From positions 2,765,521 to 2,829,520 of the forward strand of contig NZ_BLIZ01000001.1 in NCBI RefSeq assembly GCF_019972315.1: a DNA stretch of 64,000 nt, given 5' to 3'. Each line of letters begins with the position of its first letter. Position 1 is the first letter of the stretch. Shown piece after piece: positions 1-8,365 of the stretch. The DNA comes from Geobacter sp. AOG1. GTDB lineage: Bacteria; Desulfobacterota; Desulfuromonadia; Geobacterales; Geobacteraceae. The notes beneath the pieces were generated by a model. That model was given only the letters and a program-made list of their open reading frames with translations, ran no database searches and was not told the origin of the DNA. Both the position numbers and the translations under genes were made by a program.

Positions 1-597
1 GCCAATGGCGGGATAACCATTCTCCAAGAACTCAAAACTCTGCGTAACGACCTGCCGGTTATCTTCCTGACCGATGCCAGTTCCGAGGAAACTGTCCTCA
101 AGGCATTCAAGGGGGGAGCCCGGGAGTATTTCCGCAAACCGGTCGATCTGCTCGAACTCCAACAGACGGTTGAGCGTATCCTTTTTCTTCGCAGGGGAGG
201 GCGGGAAAGCAGGGGTTCCCTGAAAGAGTTCGCTCCAGATTTCACCGGGATGCCGGGCAACCTCCCTCCCAACCTTCCCTCTGCAATCAGCCGTGCGGTC
301 ATGCATATCCATGACAATTTCAACGGTACTCTTTATCTCGATGACCTGGCTCGGGCAGCCCATCTCAGCAAATTTCACTTCTGTCGTAACTTCAAGCATT
401 ATATCGGGGTAAGCCCGATGCGATTTGTGAACATGGTCAAGATCAGGAAGGCGGAAGCCCTGCTGCTGCAGGCCGATGTCACGATTTCGACCGTGGCCTA
501 TAATCTCGGATTCAACGACCAGAGCGAATTCACCCGGCAGTTCAAGAGCATTATCGGCGTCTCCCCATCGGCATACCGGCGTTCCCGCCTCTACTGA
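1..597 (+). CDS. Response regulator with AraC-type DNA-binding domain (5' truncated)
   Basis: The reading frame is open from base 1, so the start lies outside the window. The first 70 or so codons are the end of a CheY-like receiver domain: a beta-4 segment with LPVIFLTDASS, and the conserved lysine in FRKPVDLLEL. A short linker leads into a C-terminal AraC/XylS double helix-turn-helix (LYLDDLARAAHLSKFHFCR and VAYNLGFNDQSEFTRQFK) ending in SPSAYRR. The phosphoacceptor Asp is not in view. It is inferred to be a transcription factor controlled by a sensor kinase encoded upstream; its targets are unknown. The gene converges on the next one and is separated from it by a hairpin terminator. Confidence 0.9.
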   Translation, partial: ANGGITILQELKTLRNDLPVIFLTDASSEETVLKAFKGGAREYFRKPVDLLELQQTVERILFLRRGGRESRGSLKEFAPDFTGMPGNLPPNLPSAISRAVMHIHDNFNGTLYLDDLARAAHLSKFHFCRNFKHYIGVSPMRFVNMVKIRKAEALLLQADVTISTVAYNLGFNDQSEFTRQFKSIIGVSPSAYRRSRLY

Positions 598-611
598 TCT
601 CTTCTCACCCA

Positions 612-644
612 CTAAAAAGAGGGGAGGGCTAAACCCCTCCCCTC
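612..644 (-). terminator. Rho-independent terminator of the minus-strand cytochrome-like gene
   Basis: A perfect 10-bp stem (GAGGGGAGGG with CCCTCCCCTC, 619-628 and 635-644) has a 6-nt loop. Read on the minus strand it is followed by TCTTTTTAG, a run of Us. On the plus strand no T-run follows, so it mainly serves the minus-strand gene ending at 671. Confidence 0.8.
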
Positions 645-670
645 GGTCCTTCCCTACGAAGCGCAGTCGA

Positions 671-1885
671 TCATTGCCGCACAGTAGTTACCGCCGTTGC
701 CTGGTCGACGTCCGCATCATTGTCAACAACGGTGACAGTCCAGGTTATATCCCCCAATACGGTAGGTCTGAACGGCGGGAATTTGAACATGACCGTTTCG
801 GCCGGCGGCACGGAGACGTTGATGGTCTCGCTGTAGACCTGGTTGCCGTTCTGCATGCCGACCAGGGTTGCCGTGGAAGTTCCAGGCCCGGTCCCCTCGT
901 TGAAGAGCAAGAGGTGGAAATTGACCGAGTTCGCCTTACCCTTTTCCTTCAGTTTGATCTCTTTTGTTGCCATAAACTTCTGGATGTCGAAGTCGAACTC
1001 GGTAAGTGGTGGAGTGGTGACGCCGCTCCCTGTCAGATTCAAAACGGCCGGGTTGGTGACCGGGTCGTTGCTGGTGATGTTCAGGCAGCCGGTATCGGTC
1101 CCCGTATCCACTGGCGCGTAGGCTACCGACAGGGTCTGGCTGCTTCCCGGGGTGACCGTGAACGGCGCCGGTGGCGACCAGGTAAACTCCGTGCTGGTCC
1201 CGGTGCAGAGGGCGATGGCGGTTATGCTGAGATCTGCGGTGCCCGTGTTTTGCACCAGGGTTGTCAGGGTTGCGGACCCGCCGGTGAGGATGGAGCCGAA
1301 ATTCAGCGATGCCGGATTAAGAGCGATACTCGGCGTCGGTACCGGGGTTACCGCGACCGTAAAGGAGTTGGTACTGACGATTTCCTGGCCGTGTTCTGGG
1401 TTGTTCGGATCGGGTGTCCAGCGCGGGCCGAAGAAGGCGCCGCTGGCGTCGAACTGGTTGCCGTACCAGGCGACATTCCAGGTGTACGTTCCCGCAGCCG
1501 CAGGTGCCGGTGCTGTCAGGGTGATCGGGTAACCGGGGCCGCCACCAATACCGGCCGGGCCGGTACTTCTTGCCAGTTCAACCATGTTCTGGTCATAAAG
1601 GATCGCGCGAATCCATCCTGTCCGGTAGCCGCCGGTAATGTTGACGCTCACCGTTTCGCCGGGCGCATAAGTCTGTTTGTCGGTCGTGCCCGCGACATTT
1701 ATGTCGCTTTTTGTGCTGTCCGTGTGAACGCCGTGGGCGTGGCAGCCATTGCAGGTGGCAGTCGCGCCATGACAGCCGGCACAGTTGGTAGTGTAGAAAC
1801 CCGAAAATGCATTTGCGTTAGGCACCCACGACATCCAGGCGGCCAGCGCCAGGATGCAACAGAATACCAAAGATGCTTTTTTCAT
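671..1885 (-). CDS. Exported di-haem cytochrome-like protein with Ig-like/choice-of-anchor-D domain
   Basis: 404 aa. A Sec signal peptide (about residues 1-27, MKKASLVFCCILALAAW...ANA) precedes two haem-binding motifs close together, CAGCH and CNGCH. The middle resembles beta-sandwich domains (about 45-180). Next comes a choice-of-anchor-D-like module with the LNPASLNFGSILTGGSAT signature, and a final beta-rich region. The ATG at 1885 is preferred over an upstream TTG because AAGGAG lies correctly before it and the signal peptide starts there. It is probably periplasmic or surface-exposed and involved in electron transfer or adhesion; the exact function is unknown. It is transcribed away from the multicopper oxidase at 2894, with a long AT-rich spacer between them. 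Confidence 0.75.
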   Translation of the reverse strand: MKKASLVFCCILALAAWMSWVPNANAFSGFYTTNCAGCHGATATCNGCHAHGVHTDSTKSDINVAGTTDKQTYAPGETVSVNITGGYRTGWIRAILYDQNMVELARSTGPAGIGGGPGYPITLTAPAPAAAGTYTWNVAWYGNQFDASGAFFGPRWTPDPNNPEHGQEIVSTNSFTVAVTPVPTPSIALNPASLNFGSILTGGSATLTTLVQNTGTADLSITAIALCTGTSTEFTWSPPAPFTVTPGSSQTLSVAYAPVDTGTDTGCLNITSNDPVTNPAVLNLTGSGVTTPPLTEFDFDIQKFMATKEIKLKEKGKANSVNFHLLLFNEGTGPGTSTATLVGMQNGNQVYSETINVSVPPAETVMFKFPPFRPTVLGDITWTVTVVDNDADVDQATAVTTVRQ

Positions 1886-2893
1886 GATTATTTCTCCTTT
1901 TGACGGTTGCGATCGTAACGAGCTCAATTGATGCCGATTGTGTGACCCACTGGACTCACCTCCTTTTGTAGTGCGACGGTTGCACAGAGAACTGGTCGTA
2001 ACGTCATGCTCTCATGGTGCCGACAGCAGAAGAATAAGTACCGCAGGGGAAAGTGTGAGGATTGTCAGGTAATCAGGAAAGGGAGCCGGCAAGGCATTCT
2101 TGTCGAGCGACTGCACTGGTGCGAGCAGGTGGCTGGTTTAACATTCACTATGTACGTATCTATTAACTGAACCTCCATGATTGGTGGTTGTGATGTTGTT
2201 CCAAATATAGTCGTAATTAAAGGATTTGCTAGGAGGTTATTGCTATTAATTTTGCTAATATTGCTAACTTATATTTATGTGGTTGCTATTATACCTTAAA
2301 ATGCACAAACATACTGTCACAAATTGCAAATAATAAAATTATTATTGTACAAATATTAATCTTATAACAGCACAAACAGTTGTTTGTGCCTGCTATATTA
2401 ATATAGTTATTAATAAGTATAGTATTTATGTTTTTTTAAATTTTATCAAAAGCTGGTTGCGAACTTAATTAAAAAGCAAGTTTTCACTAACATAAAGCAA
2501 TAATTCCCCTTGTCATTGGTTCAATACCTTTTACACTTCTTGCAGAAATAACCTTTAAAAATCGAACTATTAACTGACGTTTTATCAATATTTATTATTA
2601 TTTCCAGCGACGATGAGGGGGAAACAGGGCTACATGGGCGTGACAACTGCTTTACTGCCATCTGTAGGCCAAACTCTGTATTTCACACCTTCATTTTCCT
2701 AGGCAAATGTATAGAAATCACTTAGCGAATTAACAGATATTCACTGAATAGACGAACGTGTAGATTCGAGTAAAGTTGATCGTAAGTACAAAAAATATAA
2801 AGGCTTTTCACCAGGCAACTCTGCCTGGTGAGGGAAACCGCCGGCCATACTCGCCACAGTGGAGTGAACTTTTTCGAAAGGAGAACACAAACT
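1886..2893. other. Divergent intergenic region with AT-rich core
   Basis: About 1 kb lies between the divergent cytochrome-like and multicopper oxidase genes. The core, roughly 2163-2620, is much richer in A/T than the GC-rich surroundings, with many short TTATTA/AATATT runs and no convincing gene on either strand. A second Shine-Dalgarno-like AAAAGGAGGTGAG lies on the minus strand near 1955-1967, followed by a possible 8-codon leader (GTG...TGA). At 2810-2828 a small hairpin (CCAGGCA/TGCCTGG) lies in the leader of the multicopper oxidase gene. No riboswitch class could be recognised here. Confidence 0.5.
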
Positions 2894-5284
2894 ATGCGCA
2901 AACAAACTAAGTGGTTATCTGTATCCGGTCTTCTGGCGCTACTCGCCGCCGGAATTGTCGGAACTGCCGGCGCCAGCACCCTGGTGCCACAGACCGCCCT
3001 GCCGGGGGGGTGCATCCCGCAGTTTGCCGTAAACCTGCCGGTATTCGGCCCGGCTGGCCCCATCCCACGGGTGGATGCCTTGAAACACAAGGACATAACG
3101 GTCACCATGGAAGAGACCGCGCAGGCGGTACTGCCGACCGACACGTCTCTCTACAATGCGCAATACTATGACCCGTTCGCCGCTGCGTTTCTCAACTGCC
3201 CGGCTCCCGCAGATCTCACTATCCAGCCGACCCGGGTCTGGGCCTACGGAATATCTGACACCCATACCGGCAAGACGCTCGCTCCCGCCAACTGGCCGGC
3301 GGTAACGGTGGAAGCGAAGCGCAGAACCCCGACGACTCTTACCTTCAAGAACGTGCTTCCCAAATTCGGCGAGCCGGTTACCATTAACGGTGCCGACACC
3401 ACCGGCCTTGTCCAGGGGTTGGTGACGGTCGACCAGACCATCGACTGGGCCGACCCGCTCGGCGAAGCGGCGTTGAACGGCTGCACGAACTTCCCGCAGG
3501 ACCCGAACAACGTCTTTACCACTAATGCCAATCTGAACCCTTACTGCAACACACCGTACCAGGGTTCCCCCCCGGCCGTTGCCCACCTGCATGGCGGAGA
3601 GAGCTCGTCGTTTGTAGATGGCGGCCCACTGCAATGGTTCACCCCGGATGGTCATAAGGGGTCCAACTACTATACCCAATTCAATGCCGGGACCGGCACA
3701 GCCGTCTTCACCTATGACAATGCCCAGGAGCCAGGTACACTCTGGTTCCACGATCATGTCATGGGGCAGACCCGGACTAACGTCTACAGCGGCATGGCGG
3801 CGTTCTACTTCCTGCACGACCCGTCGAACGAGCCCATGCGGCTGCCGGACGGCCCCTTTGAAATCGAGATGGCCATCCAGGACCGGCAGTTCGACACCAA
3901 AGCCCAGCTGTTCTTCCCCGACGGCTTCCCTGAAGGCAACGGTAACGCTACCTTGTGCGGTACCGGTCAGCCGGGCGATCCCTGCCTGAACGGCGGCCCT
4001 CCCAATCCATTGAACCACCCGTTCTGGATCCCGGAATTCGCCGGTGATGTGGCCATCGTGAACGGCGCCCCCTGGCCGAAGCTCAGTGTGGAACCGCGGC
4101 GTTACCGTTTCCATCTCCTGGACGGCTCCAACGCCCGCATGTACAACCTCAAGTTCGGTCCCGCTACGGTATACGTGGCAGGTGCTGACGACAGCTATTT
4201 CAACAAACCGGTCAGCCCCTCGAACGGCACGATATTCCTCGCTCCCGGCGAGCGCGCCGACGTGATCGTCGACTTCACGAGACTGGCTGGTCAGACAATC
4301 ACGGTCACCAACGATGCGCCGGTCCCGTTCCCGTCCGGGCTTTCCCCTGTGCCGTATGTCGATCCCCTGAACCCGGCCTGCGATCCTGTTACCCATATCT
4401 GCCCCGCCGACCAACCGCAGATGGCGAGCATCATGCAGATCGTGGTCGACAAGCCTCTCTCTTCCAAGGACCATAGTTGCGATCCGCGAATCGACTGCCG
4501 CCGGCCGATACCGATGGTCAGGCTGACTGACGGCAAGGGGAATGTGGCCGGTAACGTCAAAATCGACAAGAAGAGACAGCTCATCCTGAAGGAGTTCGAA
4601 GGCCCCGGCGGACCGCTCATGGTGTTCGTCAACAATACCCAGTTCATGGGTACCATGTCCCCCGGCATCGATAAGAGCGTCTTCGGGGAAGACCCCATCA
4701 CGGGTGGCGTCACCGAACTGCCGCAGCAAGGGTCCATCGAGGAGTGGGAGATCATCAACCTGACGATGGATGCGCATCCCATGCATACCCATCTGGCACA
4801 GTTCCAGATCCTGAACCGTCAAGCGTACGACATTGACGGAACCATGGGGTCCCAGATACCGGGTGGGTACCTGGGCGCCTGGAACGCGGCATTTGGCACC
4901 GACTCGACGATGGCTCCGCTGTTCAACGGCTGCACGGCCGGTCAGTTCTGCCCCGGCTACGGTCCGCCGCTTCGGTACGAAATCCCCAACGCCGACGGCG
5001 CCCTGGGTGGCAATCCTGCAGTAAGTCCTTACCTGGTTGGGGCTGCTACACCGCCGGCTCCGGAAGAATCCGGCTGGAAAGACACGGCAAAGGCGTATCC
5101 GGGCCAGGTTCTGCGATTCCTGATCAGGTTTACGCCCACTTCCGTTCCGGCGACCTCCACCTCGACGACGGGACAAAACCTATATCCCTTCGATCCTACC
5201 GCAGGTCCCGGTTATGTCTGGCACTGCCACATCGTGGATCACGAGGACCAGGATATGATGCGGCCATACAAGGTCACTAAGTAA
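2894..5284 (+). CDS. Secreted multicopper oxidase, OmpB-like
   Basis: 796 aa with a Sec signal peptide (MRKQTKWLSVSGLLALLAAG, cleavage near GAS). All four copper motifs are present: HLHGG, WFHDH, HPMHTHL, and the C-terminal HCHIVDHEDQDMM, which carries the type 1 Cys and axial Met. Together they build a mononuclear T1 site and a trinuclear T2/T3 cluster for oxygen reduction. It is longer than laccases (about 500 aa) and matches the large Geobacter OmpB/OmpC-like proteins, which are linked to Fe(III)-oxide reduction; that link is family knowledge, not visible here. The ATG at 2894 has AAAGGAG upstream; the frame is open further 5' but lacks a signal peptide there. A strong terminator follows. 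Confidence 0.88.
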   Translation: MRKQTKWLSVSGLLALLAAGIVGTAGASTLVPQTALPGGCIPQFAVNLPVFGPAGPIPRVDALKHKDITVTMEETAQAVLPTDTSLYNAQYYDPFAAAFLNCPAPADLTIQPTRVWAYGISDTHTGKTLAPANWPAVTVEAKRRTPTTLTFKNVLPKFGEPVTINGADTTGLVQGLVTVDQTIDWADPLGEAALNGCTNFPQDPNNVFTTNANLNPYCNTPYQGSPPAVAHLHGGESSSFVDGGPLQWFTPDGHKGSNYYTQFNAGTGTAVFTYDNAQEPGTLWFHDHVMGQTRTNVYSGMAAFYFLHDPSNEPMRLPDGPFEIEMAIQDRQFDTKAQLFFPDGFPEGNGNATLCGTGQPGDPCLNGGPPNPLNHPFWIPEFAGDVAIVNGAPWPKLSVEPRRYRFHLLDGSNARMYNLKFGPATVYVAGADDSYFNKPVSPSNGTIFLAPGERADVIVDFTRLAGQTITVTNDAPVPFPSGLSPVPYVDPLNPACDPVTHICPADQPQMASIMQIVVDKPLSSKDHSCDPRIDCRRPIPMVRLTDGKGNVAGNVKIDKKRQLILKEFEGPGGPLMVFVNNTQFMGTMSPGIDKSVFGEDPITGGVTELPQQGSIEEWEIINLTMDAHPMHTHLAQFQILNRQAYDIDGTMGSQIPGGYLGAWNAAFGTDSTMAPLFNGCTAGQFCPGYGPPLRYEIPNADGALGGNPAVSPYLVGAATPPAPEESGWKDTAKAYPGQVLRFLIRFTPTSVPATSTSTTGQNLYPFDPTAGPGYVWHCHIVDHEDQDMMRPYKVTK

Positions 5285-5302
5285 TTTCCGACTGCCTCAA
5301 GG

Positions 5303-5332
5303 AAGAGGGCCGCACCAAGCGGCCCTCTTTTT
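5303..5332 (+). terminator. Rho-independent terminator after multicopper oxidase
   Basis: An 11-bp stem (AAGAGGGCCGC with GCGGCCCTCTT) has a 5-nt loop and runs into a T-run (CTCTTTTTA). It lies 18 nt after the stop codon of the multicopper oxidase gene. Confidence 0.9.
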
Positions 5333-5377
5333 ACCGGCTGATAGTGATTCACATCAAAATCCTGACGGAGAATGCAG

Positions 5378-6115
5378 ATGATAAGACTGAGTACGTTTCT
5401 GGCGATGTTGGTGTTAACGATTTCTATCTGCCGGGCGGAAGAAATATCTCCCTTGGACAACAAGAAGGCAAAGGACAGCTACAGCCTCGGTTATGATTTC
5501 GGCAACAACCTCAGGACACAGGAAGTGGATCTGGATGTGAACCTGCTGATTGCCGCCATCCGTGAGGCGCTCGAAGGTAAGGCGCCTGCGATGAAAATCG
5601 ATGACATGCGGGACAACCTGAAGCAGCTGCGCAAGGAGGTGCTGATCCGCTACAACCTGCGCATTAATGGTCAGTCCGCGAAAAACATAGAGGAAGGAGC
5701 GAAGTTTCTGGCCGCCAACAAGTCGAAAGCAGGCGTCATTACCCTCCCCAGCGGTCTGCAGTATACGGTGCTGAAAGAGGGGGAGGGTCCCCGCCCGCAA
5801 TTGTCGGACCGGGTAAAGGTCAACTACCGTGGAACGCTGGTAAACGGCACCGAATTCGATACTTCTTTCGGCCCGAGCGGGCCGGCGATAGTCAGGGTCG
5901 ATGACGTCATCAAGGGGTGGACCGAAGCGCTCCAGCTCATGAAAACGGGTGCGAAGTGGCAACTCGTTGTCCCCGCTGAGCTTGCCTACGGTAAGCGGCA
6001 ATTCGGCCGCATTCCACCCAACAGCACCCTGATCTTCGAGGTGGAACTCATCTCCATCGAAAAGGCTGCCGACCCCAAGGGAACCGAACAGCAACCGCCT
6101 GAGACCAACAGCTGA
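5378..6115 (+). CDS. FKBP-type peptidyl-prolyl cis-trans isomerase (Mip/FkpA-like)
   Basis: 245 aa. A signal peptide (MIRLSTFLAMLVLTISICRA) is followed by an N-terminal FKBP dimerisation domain (about 22-115, beginning near DSYSLGYDFGNNL). A C-terminal FKBP catalytic domain (about 120-230) carries GLQYTVLKEG, DRVKVNYRG, GTEFDTSF, the VIKGWTEAL segment and the LAYGKR/IPPNSTLIFEVEL ending. It should act as a periplasmic or outer-membrane folding helper for exported proteins such as its neighbours. Two ATGs lie 6 nt apart (5372 and 5378); GGAG at 5367-5370 fits the second better. Confidence 0.9.
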   Translation: MIRLSTFLAMLVLTISICRAEEISPLDNKKAKDSYSLGYDFGNNLRTQEVDLDVNLLIAAIREALEGKAPAMKIDDMRDNLKQLRKEVLIRYNLRINGQSAKNIEEGAKFLAANKSKAGVITLPSGLQYTVLKEGEGPRPQLSDRVKVNYRGTLVNGTEFDTSFGPSGPAIVRVDDVIKGWTEALQLMKTGAKWQLVVPAELAYGKRQFGRIPPNSTLIFEVELISIEKAADPKGTEQQPPETNS

Positions 6116-6191
6116 AAATACGCCATGGTGTGGTCGCCGTTCGACACACTCCGCTTCCAGGTCGAAGAGGGTGACATATACGGAGGCATTG

Positions 6192-8063
6192 GTGAGAGCG
6201 ATTCTTTCTGCGTTTATTCTCCTGGTGGCAGCCGTGAGTTCGGCTGCCGCATCCGGCGATATTCAGGCAATGGCCGCCGGCTCCGCCCACACGGTTGTCC
6301 TGAAAAACAACGGGACGGTCTGGGCATGGGGGGATAACTATTTTGGCCAGCTCGGCGACGGCACGGTCACGGAGCGCCATACTCCGGTCCAGGTGACGGG
6401 CCTTGCCGGGATAACCGCAATTGCTGCAGGGGATTATCATACCGTTGCCCTGAGAAACGACGGGACGGTCTGGAGCTGGGGGGACAACTACTGTGGCCAA
6501 CTCGGTGACGGTACGACTACGGAGCGCCAATCACCGGTCCAGGTGACGGGCCTTGCCGGGGTGACGGCCATAGCCGGAGGGGATGCGCATACCATCGCCC
6601 TGAGAAACGACGGAACGGTCTGGGCCTGGGGTGACAATTATTACGGCCAACTCGGCGACCGCACGGTCACGGAGCGCCATACTCCAGTCCAGGTGACGGG
6701 TCTTGCTGGGATTATCGCCATTGCCGCGGGATATTGCTATACGGTTGCCCTGAGAAACGACGGGACGGTCTGGGCCTGGGGTATCAACTCTTACGGACAG
6801 CTTGGCGATGGAAAGACCCTTGAACGCCACGCCCCGGTCCAGGTGACGGGCCTAGCCGGGGTGACTGCCATTGAAGCGGGATGGTCTCATACGGTTGCTC
6901 AGAGAAACGACGGGACGGTCTGGGCCTGGGGGGACAACTATTATGGCCAGCTCGGTGACGGAACGACCACGGAGAGCCATACTCCGGTCCAGGTAACGGG
7001 CATTGCCGATGTCATCAAAGTTGTGGCGGGGGGAGTCCATACGGTAGCCCTGAAAAACGACGGGTCGGTCTGGAGCTGGGGAGATAACAGTTCTGGCCAG
7101 CTCGGCAACGGGACGACTGCAGAAAGTGATGCTCCGACCCGCGTGACGGGTCTTGATGGGGTAATCGCCGTTGTTGCGGGAGATTTTCATACCGTTGCCC
7201 TGAAAAGCGACGGGACGGCCTGGGCCTGGGGGGATAACTATTATGGCCAAGTCGGTGACGGAACGACCACACAGCGTCGTTCCCCGACATTAGTCCGTAC
7301 ACTTGCACAACCTGCCAAGATAGGTGTCTTTAGTGAGGGGTACTGGTATCTCGATACGAACCGGAGCGGGGTGTGGGACGGCACCCCTGCAGATGTCCTC
7401 GGCATTTTCGGCCTTGGTATTGCCGGAGCAATCCCCGTTGTCGGTGACTGGAACGGTTCCGGGACCACCAAGTTCGGCGTCTATGATCCTGCTACGACCA
7501 CCTGGTATCTGGATTACAACGGCGATGGGCAGTGGAATGGCGCGACCGACAAATCATACTGGTTCGGTATTCCCGGTAGCATTCCCGTAACTGGAGATTG
7601 GAACGGGAGTGGCAGCACCAAGATAGGCGTCTATGACCCCGCTACGACTATTTGGTATCTGGACTACAACGGCGATGGACAGTGGACCGGCACGCCGACC
7701 GACAAATCATACTGGTTCGGTATTTCAGGAGCCATTCCTGTTACCGGAGATTGGAACGGTAGCGGTCCTGCCAAGATCGGCATCTACGACCCTGCTACCG
7801 CCAGATGGTATCTGGATTACAACGGTGATGGACAGTGGAGCGGCACGTCGACCGACAAGTCCTACGTCTTCGGTTTTGCAGGTGTCAAACCCGTAACCGG
7901 AGATTGGAACGGCAGCGGTACCACCAAGATCGGCGTCTATGATTCTGCCACTGCCACATGGTACCTGGACTACAATGGTAACGGCTTCTGGGAAGGACAA
8001 CCCCTGGACACCACTGCCAATTTCGGCCTCACGGGTTCGACTCCGATTATAGGGAAATGGTAG
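6192..8063 (+). CDS. Exported RCC1-repeat protein with C-terminal VCBS/FG-GAP-like repeats
   Basis: 623 aa. The GTG at 6192 is chosen because GGAGG sits 5 nt upstream and a signal peptide (VRAILSAFILLVAAVSSAAA) begins exactly there. Seven RCC1-type repeats of about 50 aa follow (consensus HTVALRNDGTVWAWGDNY then GQLGDGTT), predicting a seven-bladed beta-propeller. About 245 C-terminal residues then hold five roughly 50-aa repeats (IPVTGDWNGSG, KIGVYDPAT, WYLDYNGDGQW) with Asp/Asn/Gly-rich turns typical of calcium-binding beta-propellers. The 150-bp DNA units are also very similar, which suggests recent tandem expansion. It is probably a surface or extracellular binding protein; its ligand is unknown. 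Confidence 0.85.
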   Translation: MRAILSAFILLVAAVSSAAASGDIQAMAAGSAHTVVLKNNGTVWAWGDNYFGQLGDGTVTERHTPVQVTGLAGITAIAAGDYHTVALRNDGTVWSWGDNYCGQLGDGTTTERQSPVQVTGLAGVTAIAGGDAHTIALRNDGTVWAWGDNYYGQLGDRTVTERHTPVQVTGLAGIIAIAAGYCYTVALRNDGTVWAWGINSYGQLGDGKTLERHAPVQVTGLAGVTAIEAGWSHTVAQRNDGTVWAWGDNYYGQLGDGTTTESHTPVQVTGIADVIKVVAGGVHTVALKNDGSVWSWGDNSSGQLGNGTTAESDAPTRVTGLDGVIAVVAGDFHTVALKSDGTAWAWGDNYYGQVGDGTTTQRRSPTLVRTLAQPAKIGVFSEGYWYLDTNRSGVWDGTPADVLGIFGLGIAGAIPVVGDWNGSGTTKFGVYDPATTTWYLDYNGDGQWNGATDKSYWFGIPGSIPVTGDWNGSGSTKIGVYDPATTIWYLDYNGDGQWTGTPTDKSYWFGISGAIPVTGDWNGSGPAKIGIYDPATARWYLDYNGDGQWSGTSTDKSYVFGFAGVKPVTGDWNGSGTTKIGVYDSATATWYLDYNGNGFWEGQPLDTTANFGLTGSTPIIGKW

Positions 8064-8365
8064 TAGTAATGGGTGTCGAGCAAGCTGTAACCAACGGCAA
8101 CATAGCTCTATGCTGTACTCTTGTAGGACTAAGAATTAGTTAATCTGCGTATGCAATACCTCTATTTAGTCCGTATATCTTAGGACAAAATCAGACATTC
8201 CCCCACTTTCCCCTAGAAACCAGATAGTTAAAATTTACACAGAAACAGACATGTATAGCGCTGATGCATTTGTGCGTGACCGCTCGCTGACGCACCCCCC
8301 CCCGGCTAGTTACCGATGCAGAACTTCTCTGACTGTGAGAGCCCGGAACGGGCAAGGAGTGACAC
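8064..8365. other. Intergenic region and cytochrome leader with C9 tract
   Basis: No gene is visible. The right part holds a short hairpin (GTGCGT...ACGCAC near 8271-8294) followed at once by nine consecutive C residues (8295-8303). AAGGAG then lies just before the cytochrome start at 8366. No terminator with a T-run was found for the RCC1 gene. Confidence 0.4.

Noticed and set aside
2801-2893. Leader hairpin of the OmpB-like gene considered as a riboswitch
   Set aside because: Only a simple 7-bp stem-loop is visible; no conserved aptamer strings of GEMM, cobalamin or other classes could be identified.
2939-5176. Long open frame on the minus strand opposite the multicopper oxidase
   Set aside because: It is a GC-rich antisense shadow: Arg/Gly/His-rich, with no ribosome site and no family resemblance, while the sense frame has a full set of copper motifs.
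8268-8325. GEMM-like string (CCCGGCTAGTTACCGATGC) before the multihaem cytochrome
   Set aside because: It resembles only the 3' end of the consensus. The GCAAA and GCGCAAAGCC strings and a GNRA-capped stem are absent upstream.
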